Shown here: positions 1 to 7,234 of the stretch, one piece after another
Layout of the letters: each line of letters opens with the position of its first letter
Numbering within the stretch: the stretch's first letter is position 1
Source: Candidatus Hodarchaeota archaeon
GTDB lineage: Archaea; Asgardarchaeota; Heimdallarchaeia; Hodarchaeales; Hodarchaeaceae
Direction of reading: 5' to 3'
Assembly: GCA_016840285.1 (NCBI GenBank)
Contig: JAEOSR010000087.1
Span: 1-19,105, forward strand
Length of the DNA stretch: 19,105 nt
Program-made: the position numbers and the translations under genes
Notes under the pieces: model-generated
What the model was told of the DNA's origin: nothing
The model's input: the letters and a program-made list of their open reading frames with translations, nothing else
The model's database searches: none

Positions 1-1338
1 CCTCTTTTTAACCCTAACTGAAAGAATGGTTACTCCTATTCCTGCAATTATTGATCCCAATCCAAAGGTCAGAAGAGTGAAACGGCTTGATGTTATTGTT
101 ACTTCTAGCCTGGTGTTCTCAATTAAGTGACTGCCATTAAGGATCTGGGTGAAATTCCATTGCTCTATGACTCCTACTATAGTAAATGATCCACTAGAAA
201 ATTGAGAATGTAAACTAGTTTCGTTGAGGTTTGTTAAATTCATTGCTAGAGGATAGGTGATAAGATCTTTTAATAAAATTGTATAATTTGCTTCAAAGGC
301 GAGAATATTGTCACTAGTGTTAAATGGATACTGTTTAAATAATTTTGAAACGCCACTAGAGAAGGTACTATAATTTTCTGGAGTTGTTAATAGTAAAATT
401 TGGTCAAATGGATCAGTATCAGAAGTTGTCCTCAATATACCCTTTAAAGAGAAGACCGTGTTGGGTTGAAGCAAATAATTTGTTGTTTCAAACTTCATTG
501 CTATGGTTGGGGAGAAGACAGTTGAAGAGGCCTGAAACGAACTGCGAATAAAATCAGAATCAATAGTGTGGGTTCCAATCATTGGGCCAATAACAAGTCC
601 AACAACTAGTAAAATTACACCAAATCCCAAAATAGGGCCATCAAATCGGGTTTTTTTTCGCAATTCAGACAAACGACTCAAATTAACAGATGGAATCATT
701 GGTCGTGCTACATACATGAGAAAAATAACAAATAATAACACATGGACAAAGAAATCATCAATGGTGAAGGCAATGGGCTTATGACCATAAATTTCCTCCC
801 TGATTGCAGGTGGTAGATTGACAAAATATGTTGTTAAGCCTCTTAAATATGATACACCAGAGATTTTGAAGCCTATACCAGCAATTGTGGCTGGTAATAT
901 AAACCAAGGCATGACATCGAAAAGAATTTCAAAATTAAACTGGTAGAGACGATCAGACAAAGGATAAAAAAGGGCTATTGGATATTCGAGGTCAAGGAGA
1001 ATATGAATTAACCAAAAAACTCCTGCGTATAAGGTACATCGTCCTATAAAGCTGCGTCTGTCGTCTTCTAACTTCTGCTCATCTGAAGAGGGATGACTCA
1101 CGTATTGATAATTGTAGTAGATCACGGATCCAAGAATTGCCATGATCATAGGCACGATGATACTATGAAAGATTCCTCTATGGATCCCAATAAAGATATC
1201 CAGATCAGGGAGGATTGTAAAAACTATCAATACCCAAAAATAAAGTTTTTTTTGTCGAAATCTTTCCTTTTCGGAAGCAGGGATGAAAGTCCAGAATAAA
1301 ATTCCCACTAGACTAAGATGAGTTGGCATTAACGTCAT
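1..1338 (-). CDS. YdjM/DUF457-type putative membrane metal-dependent hydrolase with sequon-rich ectodomain (3' end cut by window edge)
   Basis: The reading frame is open from ATG at 1338 to base 1 (446 codons, no stop). The N-terminal half has the marks of the YdjM/DUF457 family of membrane-bound putative metal-dependent hydrolases: PDLD at residues 44-47, HRGIFHS at 53-59 and a second conserved patch HILLD at 112-116 followed by FYPLSD, all in or beside hydrophobic segments (about 33-50, 60-80, 104-127, 143-165, 198-215, 236-255). Residues about 256-419 form a polar, predicted external domain, followed by a last membrane helix (420-441) and a basic VRVKKR tail, so the true stop is probably just outside the window. 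The ectodomain holds seven N-x-S/T sequons (N322, 340, 351, 367, 372, 395, 401). The family core is about 150-200 residues, so the C-terminal half is an addition. The start lies one base after the uppP stop, implying co-transcription. An alternative in-frame ATG is at 1329. The catalytic function of the family is not firmly established. Confidence 0.78.
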   Translation of the reverse strand, partial: MTLMPTHLSLVGILFWTFIPASEKERFRQKKLYFWVLIVFTILPDLDIFIGIHRGIFHSIIVPMIMAILGSVIYYNYQYVSHPSSDEQKLEDDRRSFIGRCTLYAGVFWLIHILLDLEYPIALFYPLSDRLYQFNFEILFDVMPWFILPATIAGIGFKISGVSYLRGLTTYFVNLPPAIREEIYGHKPIAFTIDDFFVHVLLFVIFLMYVARPMIPSVNLSRLSELRKKTRFDGPILGFGVILLVVGLVIGPMIGTHTIDSDFIRSSFQASSTVFSPTIAMKFETTNYLLQPNTVFSLKGILRTTSDTDPFDQILLLTTPENYSTFSSGVSKLFKQYPFNTSDNILAFEANYTILLKDLITYPLAMNLTNLNETSLHSQFSSGSFTIVGVIEQWNFTQILNGSHLIENTRLEVTITSSRFTLLTFGLGSIIAGIGVTILSVRVKKR

Positions 1339-1339
1339 G

Positions 1340-2185
1340 TTAATTTACAACCTGAATGATTAATAACAACACAGCAAGGAGAATAGTGCCAGCACCAAAT
1401 GTTAAACAAAATTTATCGTATGGTAAGTTCTTCAGTCGTAATAAACTTCTCATCGTGACTACTCCAATGATAGCAGTCAATAAAATTGTAAAAATTAATA
1501 ATAAATAAGGAAATAAGATATCTCCAATTTTAAGTGCATCAATTTGGATTGAAAAACCGCTTAAAATGAATTCTAGTGCCGTGGCTCCCAATACTGCTGG
1601 AACAGAGATGATAAAGCTGACGCGTAAGGCATCTCGCTGAGTCAATCCAATGATCAGTAGTATGGTGATTGTCATACCACTTCGACTGATCCCAGGTAAT
1701 GCAGCGATCCCTTGGGCCATTCCAAGTAAAAAAGCTTCTTTCTGAGTAATAGAATTTAGGGTACGGACACCTTGTTCTGGTTGATTGGTGAGAATCAATC
1801 CAGTTAAGATTAAAAGAATTCCAACAAATACTGTGAATAAGATATCGGGTGGGATTGGAAGAATTTCAGTCCAAGTATTCCAATAGTTTTTGAAGATTAG
1901 TACGATAGGAATGGCAGTCACCGCGGTTCCTAAAGTAGCTATGAGTGTCACTTTAGTGATTTTAGCGTCTACATCAGTCATTTCTCTGAAATCAGATCGA
2001 AAAACCCACAAAACAGAGATCATTGTCCCAAGGTGCAACAATAAGGCCAGTGTAACAGCTTCTAGTTCATTTATGCCATAAAAATTGACGAAAAACAAAG
2101 ATAATTGGCCTTCAGAACTAATAGGGAGCCATTCGATGACCCCTTGAAAAATGGCCATTAAAATAGCAGCAATAACGTCAACCAA
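1340..2185 (-). CDS. uppP: Undecaprenyl-diphosphatase (UppP/BacA family)
   Basis: Integral membrane phosphatase that converts polyprenyl diphosphate to the monophosphate glycan carrier. In an archaeon without peptidoglycan the likely role is recycling the carrier for N-glycosylation or surface glycans (inference). The 281 residues match the family length. The (E/Q)xxxE motif is seen as Q14-GVI-E18, followed by LPISS (20-24), and the second active-site motif PGISRSG is at 164-170. LLHLGT at 49-54 is also typical. About eight hydrophobic helices are evident. The position equal to E. coli His30 is Gln27. The start is a TTG at 2185, about 11 nt after GGAG on the minus strand; an in-frame TGA lies three codons upstream. 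A downstream ATG at 2158 would leave only four residues before the first motif, so TTG is preferred. Its stop is one base before the DUF457 gene. Confidence 0.9.
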   Translation of the reverse strand: MVDVIAAILMAIFQGVIEWLPISSEGQLSLFFVNFYGINELEAVTLALLLHLGTMISVLWVFRSDFREMTDVDAKITKVTLIATLGTAVTAIPIVLIFKNYWNTWTEILPIPPDILFTVFVGILLILTGLILTNQPEQGVRTLNSITQKEAFLLGMAQGIAALPGISRSGMTITILLIIGLTQRDALRVSFIISVPAVLGATALEFILSGFSIQIDALKIGDILFPYLLLIFTILLTAIIGVVTMRSLLRLKNLPYDKFCLTFGAGTILLAVLLLIIQVVN

Positions 2186-2401
2186 GAATTGTCATACTCC
2201 AAGAGAGTAATAAATCATAATAGTTAAGATTGTTGTTCTGAGATTTTCTTTTTATTCACCACTATTGATTTTGACAAATTAAGGTTAAGTAGTTATATAA
2301 CGACTGTAAAATGAAGGAAATAATCTCAATCCCGTATGATAATATTTATAAACATATTGTGAATTTAATCATATGAAAGCATCTACATCAAGGTGATGAA
2401 T
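2186..2401. promoter_or_regulatory. Divergent promoter region between uppP and hsp20
   Basis: A 216-base AT-rich intergenic stretch that must carry promoters for both directions. For hsp20 a clear TATA element (TTTATAAA) lies at 2345-2352; the expected start of transcription falls about 2373-2375. For uppP no single TATA element stands out; AT-rich candidates lie near 2208-2214 and 2293-2300 on the minus strand. A seven-codon reading frame (2373-2396) sits inside the hsp20 leader. I see no RNA gene here. Confidence 0.6.
2345..2352 (+). promoter_or_regulatory. TATA box of hsp20
   Basis: TTTATAAA, a near-consensus archaeal TATA element. The T of its TATA core at 2347 is 26 nt before an ATG at 2373, so transcription should begin at or within two bases of that ATG, giving an mRNA leader of about 28 nt before the hsp20 start at 2402. 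Confidence 0.65.
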
Positions 2402-2977
2402 ATGAATCATAAAAAACGATCTTCTGATGATTTTTGGAATTATAACTTCAACGATATTTTTCGGATCTTCCAAGAGGAGATAAATGCTCTCATGCACTCA
2501 GGATCTTCCGAAAATCCAGAGAATGGACCAATAACTTATGGATATTCAGTTCGAATTGGACCAGATACTAATTATCGACCTGAAGTTCGTCAATGGGGAA
2601 ATTTAAAAGAACAGCGTCATAAACACGGTCTTCCTGAATTAAACTTCCCATTAAAAGGAGGTTCTGAACCTCAACTTCCTGCTACCTCAACCTCAATGGA
2701 GCGATTTGCCGATTTTATTGATGAAGATAATTATCTGAAAGCTATTATTGAAGTACCAGGATTTACTAAGGAAACTTTAGCAATCGACATTGACGAAAAT
2801 GGTTCAGAAATCACACTTACAGGAACTTCTGGTAGTAGGGAATTGAATGAGACAATCAAACTCCCTTCGAAAATAGAAGTGAAGAGCATAAAAAGCTCTG
2901 TTAATAATGGAGTTCTTGAGATTCGTGGCAAGAAGATTAAGAATCAATCACAGAAATTTCGGGTAAAGATTGACTAG
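2402..2977 (+). CDS. hsp20: Hsp20/alpha-crystallin family small heat shock protein
   Basis: ATP-independent holdase chaperone that binds unfolding proteins in the cytoplasm. The alpha-crystallin domain occupies about residues 100-185: it opens with DEDNYLKAIIEVPGF, and ends with the diagnostic VNNGVLEIRG near residue 172. The C-terminal RVKI may serve as the short I/V-x-I oligomerisation motif. The N-terminal 95 residues are polar and long for the family (total 191 residues). I chose ATG 2402 because GGTGAT at 2392-2397, a perfect complement to the archaeal 16S 3' end, lies 4 nt before it; GTG 2393 and ATG 2396 are also in frame but overlap that site. A winged-helix regulator follows after 93 bases. 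Confidence 0.88.
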   Translation: MNHKKRSSDDFWNYNFNDIFRIFQEEINALMHSGSSENPENGPITYGYSVRIGPDTNYRPEVRQWGNLKEQRHKHGLPELNFPLKGGSEPQLPATSTSMERFADFIDEDNYLKAIIEVPGFTKETLAIDIDENGSEITLTGTSGSRELNETIKLPSKIEVKSIKSSVNNGVLEIRGKKIKNQSQKFRVKID

Positions 2978-3013
2978 ACTGGCCCGTTCAGTTCAAGTAC
3001 AGTTGGTCTGCCA

Positions 3014-3030
3014 TTTTCTTTATCTTTTTA
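3014..3030 (+). terminator. T-rich termination tract after hsp20
   Basis: A pyrimidine tract (TTTTCTTTATCTTTTT) 37 bases after the hsp20 stop and before a TATA-like element at 3052. Archaeal transcription commonly terminates at U-runs without a required hairpin, so this is a plausible end of the hsp20 transcript. Confidence 0.4.
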
Positions 3031-3070
3031 AATTTCAGGTAGAAATAACCTTATAGGATGTGTTGAATTA

Positions 3071-3700
3071 ATGGAAACTATGAATCAAGAAGAGGACGAA
3101 TTTATCCCCCAGTATTTATCAAGACTTGAAGAACATGTCCTCTCTGAATTATCATTACGTGAAAAAGATTATTCATTCCGTTTTAATGGACTTCGACGGA
3201 TTTTAAAAGATGTCCACCAACAAAAGCTTTCCCGTGCTCTGGAACGATTACAGGAAGACCAGTTAATTGAACGTAATCCTGATGGGGGATATGGTTTAGA
3301 CCGAAATTCTTATGATATGATTCGTGATTATTATCACAAACAATCGTTCTTCCTAGATTATTCCAATTTGAATTCTGAAACTAAACAAGAGTTTACAATT
3401 ACAGCCAATCGAGATTTTCCAGTGAAGAGTATTATTAGTAAGTTGGCTGGCAAATATTTTGGGGCTTTTCGTTTTATAGGCCATTACTATTCTGATAGAG
3501 AGGGGCGCTTAGAGTGGATCCATGCTGAAGATCGCTCAAAAATTCTTATTTCGGAATTTACAACTTCTAAAATTAAAATTGTAGCGTATAATGTGTCAAA
3601 AGCCGAGACCAACAAATTTCTGCATATTCTGCAACAATATCTTTTGGATTATACCATCGTTGCCAAACTTAGTGATACAACAACAACCATGGCAAACTAA
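3071..3700 (+). CDS. Winged-helix DNA-binding protein, probable transcriptional regulator
   Basis: A 209-residue soluble protein. Residues about 15-85 read as a winged helix-turn-helix: two helices (YLSRLEEHVLSELSLREKD and GLRRILKDV), a recognition-type helix KLSRALERLQEDQLIE, then a wing ending in GGYGLD. The C-terminal part (about 95-200) is a separate alpha/beta domain with FRFIGHYY and a final helix TNKFLHILQQYLLDYT; I do not recognise its ligand. The gene follows hsp20 on the same strand, so a role in stress control is possible but unproven. Two in-frame starts exist: ATG 3071 and ATG 3080. A TATA-like TATAGGAT begins at 3052, exactly 28 nt before ATG 3080, which would fit a leaderless mRNA starting there. 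No clear ribosome-binding site precedes either. Confidence 0.72.
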   Translation: METMNQEEDEFIPQYLSRLEEHVLSELSLREKDYSFRFNGLRRILKDVHQQKLSRALERLQEDQLIERNPDGGYGLDRNSYDMIRDYYHKQSFFLDYSNLNSETKQEFTITANRDFPVKSIISKLAGKYFGAFRFIGHYYSDREGRLEWIHAEDRSKILISEFTTSKIKIVAYNVSKAETNKFLHILQQYLLDYTIVAKLSDTTTTMAN

Positions 3701-3714
3701 GTGAGTTTCGCAGA

Positions 3715-3752
3715 AGAGACAAAACTTGGTCTCTATTATTTCTTTCTTTTTT
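3715..3752 (+). terminator. Hairpin and T-tract terminator after the winged-helix gene
   Basis: AGAGAC (3715-3720) pairs perfectly with GTCTCT (3729-3734) across an 8-nt loop, followed by a T-rich run to 3752. It begins 15 bases after the stop codon at 3700 and precedes the leuS promoter. The stem is short, so the T-tract may do most of the work. Confidence 0.55.
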
Positions 3753-3830
3753 GTGCATCTAGCAAATGAAAAGTATTATTTTCTCTCTGCAATCCAGTCC
3801 AAAGGAGCTACACTTGACATATTCCAAATG

Positions 3831-3838
3831 TTTATAAG
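3831..3838 (+). promoter_or_regulatory. TATA box of leuS
   Basis: TTTATAAG, preceded by CCAAATG in the BRE position. The core T at 3833 places the start of transcription near 3860, about 185 nt before the leuS start codon, an unusually long leader for archaea. Confidence 0.6.
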
Positions 3839-3873
3839 TACCATCAAAGTGGTGCAGGGATGAGGTAATTATA

Positions 3874-3925
3874 ATGAGGAATTACGTTCTCCCTTAATAG
3901 AATTTTTCAGATTTTCAGAGAACGT
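3874..3925 (+). promoter_or_regulatory. Possible leuS leader: mini-ORF with overlapping inverted repeat
   Basis: GAGGT (3862-3866) is followed 7 nt later by ATG 3874, opening a seven-codon frame (MRNYVLP) that stops at 3895-3897. Its last sense codons overlap the left arm ACGTTCTC (3884-3891) of a perfect 8-bp inverted repeat whose right arm GAGAACGT is at 3918-3925, with a 26-nt loop. The geometry could allow translation of the mini-ORF to affect folding. There is only one Leu codon, so classical leucine attenuation is not indicated. Confidence 0.3.
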
Positions 3926-4044
3926 TTTCAGTCAACCTCAGAAAAAAATTTTGCTTATTTTTCCAGTATCAAGGAAAGAAACACTTTTTTCTATCGCGTA
4001 GATTTCAATAAAATGAGAATAACAGAGAGTTATGGTGAAATTCA

Positions 4045-7008
4045 ATGAGTGAACAACAACCATCAGTCGAAAAATTCTTTGAGACAATGAGATCTGTTGA
4101 ACAAAAATGGCAAGAACGTTGGGATGAGAAGGATATTTTCAAAGCAATAGTAGATCATTCAAAGCCAAAATATTTCGTCACTGTTGCTTACCCTTATGCA
4201 TCCGGAGCTCTCCATGTTGGCCATACACGTACCTATACGCTAGGAGATTTATTTACTCGGTATAAGCGTCAACTCGGGTTCAATACCTTATGGCCGATGG
4301 CTTTCCATATAACTGGAACACCTGTTCTGTCTGTTTCAGCTAAAATTGAAGCAGGAGATAAAAAAGAGGTTGAAAGATATACTGATTACGTTAAGATATA
4401 TGAATCTGACAAGAAGAAGGTCTCTGAAATCGTCCGATCGTTTGTTAAACCCATGAATGTAGCAATGTTTTTCGCAAAGCATATGATATCTGATTTTAAA
4501 GCCATGGGGTATAGCTTAGATACCTATCGACAGTTCACAACCGGCGATCCTGAATACAATAAATTCATTGAATGGCAATACAGTCACATTATTGCTAAAA
4601 ATCTGATCGTAAAAGGTGAATACCCTATTCTTTGGTGTATGAATTGTCAAAATGCTGTAGGTGAAGATGACATCAAAGATGCTGATATTGAAAAGGTCGA
4701 AGTCCAAGAATTTGTTGGGTTAAAGTTTTCCCTAGGAGACGAGTATCTGGTTGCAGCCACTTTCCGTCCTGAAACAATATATGGGGCCACAAATATCTGG
4801 GTACATCCAACTACCATCTATAAGAGAATAAAAATAGATGGAGAAAAATGGATTGTATCTTCAGAAGCTGTAGCTAAGCTTCAATTGCAAAATCATAAGA
4901 TAGAAGTCATGGACGAATTTCCTGGATCTAATTTGATAGGAAAAGAAGCTTTTGCTCCTCGGGTTATTGATCGTCCTCTACCAATACTACCTGCAACATT
5001 TGTGGATCCTAATCATGCATCTGGAGTTGTTTACTCTGTACCTGCTCATGCCCCTTATGACTATATCGCATTAAGAGATTTACAAAGAGATCCTTCCCCT
5101 CTTGAATCCTTTGAAGGATTGGCTGAAAAAATCCAAGAATTGAAACCTATCGCTCTCATTTCATTGGATTCATATGGTGAATGTCCTGCAGTTGAGATTG
5201 TCGAAAGTATGGGTGTAAAAGATCAGAAAGATTATGATAAATTAGAAGCAGCCACTCAAGAGATATATTCCACTGAATTTTATAATGGAGTCATGATGGG
5301 TAATACTGAAGAATTTGTGGGTATGAAGGTCGAAGTAGCCAAAGACGAAGTAGCTCAAGCTTTGAAGATTGAAGGACGTGCTAGTCCTTTCTATGAAGTT
5401 TCAAGAAAAGCAATATGTCGGTGTGGTGGCGAAATAATAGTCGCAGTGATACCTGATCAATATTTCTTGAACTTCGGAGATAAAGAATGGAAAGCAACTG
5501 CTTGGCGTGCTTTAAACCAAATGACAATTGTTCCAGAAAAATATCGCCGCTCCTTTGAGAGTACTTTTAACTGGTTGGATCGTCGCCCTTGTGTCAGGAA
5601 ACGAGGTTTAGGAACCGAATTTCCTCTGACAAAAGGTCAAGGTTGGATCATTGAGTCGTTATCTGACAGTGTAATCTACATGTCATTCTATACCATTATC
5701 GAGCAAATTCGTAAAAATAAAATAACTTCTAGCCAGTTAATCCCTGCTGTATTCGATTATGTCTTTTTAGGTAAAGGAAATTACGAGGAAATTTCAAAAC
5801 AAACCAATATTGATTCAGGACTCTTAGAGAGTATGCGAGAAGAATTTGAATATTGGTACCCAAATGATCTGCGACATACCGCTATTGGTCATATTAGCAA
5901 TCATTTATCGTTTGCAATATTCCATCATGTGGCAATTTTTCCTGAAAAACATTGGTTGAAGAATTTCTCATTAAATGAGATGGTAATTCGTGAAGGAAAA
6001 AAAATGTCCAAGTCTGCTGGGAATGTCATTCCAATAGCACATTTACCAAAAAAGTATTCTGTCGATGTGACTCGACTTTACTTGGTATCAGCTGGGTCTG
6101 CTGACACTGTACTAAATTGGACTGAAGAGGGTGTAACCACCCTTGTATCTAGGATTCGAAAGTTTTGGAAAGTTACCAACTCAATTATTAGCAATCCCTC
6201 TGCTGAACCATTTAACTTAGAAGCAGCATCATTCATGACCCGTGCGTTTGTATCAACATGTCATCAACATTTAAGGGACGCCATTGAACAAATAGAAACA
6301 TTTGACGGTCGTGATTATGTTTCACATGGTTTTCATCTAATGTTACGTGACGTCGAGTTTTATCAGAAAACCTCAGTTGGGATTCCAGAGGCCGAGCGGC
6401 AATCTGCACTCCACTTCATATTAGATCCTTGGATTGTGGTACTAAGCCCCGTGATACCTCATATCTGTGAAGAATTGAACGAACGAATGGGTAACTCTGA
6501 GTTCTGTTCTTTGCGTTTGATACCCTCCATTGAAGTACCAGCTGAAGGAGTTATACTGAATCAACAGATGTCTTTTATCAATAACTTAATTGAAGATATT
6601 CAATCAATAATTGAATTAAAAAGAACATCACCCAGTGGTATATCTATTTACATTGCACCAGAGTGGAAACATGAATTGTATTCTTCTGTGCGAGACATTG
6701 TAGGAGACGGTGCTTTCAACATGGGAAAAATCATGAGCCAATTAAAATCAATGCCAGAATTTTCCTCTAGGATGAAAATAGTAGCCAAAGAAATGCAACG
6801 TATTCGTGGGGACGCAAAAATATTCCGACAGGAATTTTTAGGCTCTCGCAAAGAACAAGAAGCAGTTGAAGGATATACAAAATACATGGAAACAGTATTC
6901 AAATGTACAGTATCAGCTTATATAGTTGAAAGCGATGAATTCGTAGATCCATTAAACAGAGCTCCAAGGGCTCAACCAACAAAACCAGCATTAGCACTGG
7001 AATTCTAG
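4045..7008 (+). CDS. leuS: Leucyl-tRNA synthetase, archaeal/eukaryotic type
   Basis: Class Ia synthetase that charges tRNA-Leu. The 987 residues suit the archaeal/eukaryotic subtype. The HIGH-type signature is HVGH at 57-60 after PYASGAL, and KMSKS is at 653-657 (GKKMSKSAGNV). The CP1 editing domain is intact by its marks: TFRPETIYGATN from 239 and VPAHAPYDY from 332, with Asp339 in the editing-site position. Cys198, Cys201 (WCMNC) and Cys458, Cys460 (CRC) would form the zinc site of the archaeal enzyme. The anticodon-binding domain follows KMSKS and the C-terminal part carries the archaeal extension. Start ATG 4045 has GGTGA six bases upstream. It stands alone as a transcription unit with a long leader; the next gene starts 242 bases later behind its own promoter. 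Confidence 0.97.
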   Translation: MSEQQPSVEKFFETMRSVEQKWQERWDEKDIFKAIVDHSKPKYFVTVAYPYASGALHVGHTRTYTLGDLFTRYKRQLGFNTLWPMAFHITGTPVLSVSAKIEAGDKKEVERYTDYVKIYESDKKKVSEIVRSFVKPMNVAMFFAKHMISDFKAMGYSLDTYRQFTTGDPEYNKFIEWQYSHIIAKNLIVKGEYPILWCMNCQNAVGEDDIKDADIEKVEVQEFVGLKFSLGDEYLVAATFRPETIYGATNIWVHPTTIYKRIKIDGEKWIVSSEAVAKLQLQNHKIEVMDEFPGSNLIGKEAFAPRVIDRPLPILPATFVDPNHASGVVYSVPAHAPYDYIALRDLQRDPSPLESFEGLAEKIQELKPIALISLDSYGECPAVEIVESMGVKDQKDYDKLEAATQEIYSTEFYNGVMMGNTEEFVGMKVEVAKDEVAQALKIEGRASPFYEVSRKAICRCGGEIIVAVIPDQYFLNFGDKEWKATAWRALNQMTIVPEKYRRSFESTFNWLDRRPCVRKRGLGTEFPLTKGQGWIIESLSDSVIYMSFYTIIEQIRKNKITSSQLIPAVFDYVFLGKGNYEEISKQTNIDSGLLESMREEFEYWYPNDLRHTAIGHISNHLSFAIFHHVAIFPEKHWLKNFSLNEMVIREGKKMSKSAGNVIPIAHLPKKYSVDVTRLYLVSAGSADTVLNWTEEGVTTLVSRIRKFWKVTNSIISNPSAEPFNLEAASFMTRAFVSTCHQHLRDAIEQIETFDGRDYVSHGFHLMLRDVEFYQKTSVGIPEAERQSALHFILDPWIVVLSPVIPHICEELNERMGNSEFCSLRLIPSIEVPAEGVILNQQMSFINNLIEDIQSIIELKRTSPSGISIYIAPEWKHELYSSVRDIVGDGAFNMGKIMSQLKSMPEFSSRMKIVAKEMQRIRGDAKIFRQEFLGSRKEQEAVEGYTKYMETVFKCTVSAYIVESDEFVDPLNRAPRAQPTKPALALEF

Positions 7009-7173
7009 AAGAATCAAATATTCTTTGTTGAAAGCTCACCAGTAAATTCTCAAGTTAAAGTGTTGATAATATAACCATTTTGCTCAATTCGGGCTATTTG
7101 TTCATACAAGTCGCTTTTAATGATGAGTAAAAGGTAGATTGATTGTTTCACTTTAAAGCCAGTCAATATATTA

Positions 7174-7194
7174 TTTTACACAAATGTGTTAAAA
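7174..7194. promoter_or_regulatory. Candidate operator palindrome over the psmB transcription start
   Basis: ACACA-AA-TGTGT (7178-7189) is a perfect 5-bp inverted repeat; TTTT on the left pairs with AAAA on the right apart from one extra T at 7190. It lies directly between the TATA-like element and the predicted transcription start, where a dimeric repressor would block polymerase. No regulator is assigned. Confidence 0.35.
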
Positions 7195-7207
7195 TGAGTT
7201 AGAAAAG

Positions 7208-7234
7208 CTTTACATCAAAAGAAAAACTGTAAAG
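7208..7234. promoter_or_regulatory. Inverted repeat upstream of the psmB ribosome-binding site
   Basis: CTTTACA (7208-7214) and TGTAAAG (7228-7234) are perfect inverted arms separated by 13 nt (7215-7227), extendable by one G-U pair in RNA. The right arm ends one base before AAGGAG. It may be a second operator or an mRNA hairpin next to the ribosome-binding site. Confidence 0.35.

Larger units (their letters stand above)
3701..4044 (+). promoter_or_regulatory. Intergenic region: terminator of the upstream gene, promoter and long leader of leuS
   Basis: 344 bases without a long gene. It holds a hairpin plus T-tract at 3715-3752, a TATA element at 3831-3838, a predicted transcription start near 3860, and then a leader of about 185 nt. 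The leader contains a seven-codon reading frame (3874-3897) and an 8-bp inverted repeat (3884-3891 with 3918-3925). The leuS ribosome-binding site GGTGA is at 4034-4038. I found no tRNA in it. Confidence 0.55.

Noticed and set aside
566..1299. Plus-strand frames at 566-784 and 1093-1299
   Set aside because: Both lie wholly within the DUF457 gene on the other strand, whose frame is open for 446 codons with clear family motifs.
2393..2440. GTGATGA followed by CTGA, resembling box C and box D' of a C/D guide RNA
   Set aside because: The spacing and the missing second pair of boxes do not fit; the first box is the hsp20 ribosome-binding and start region.
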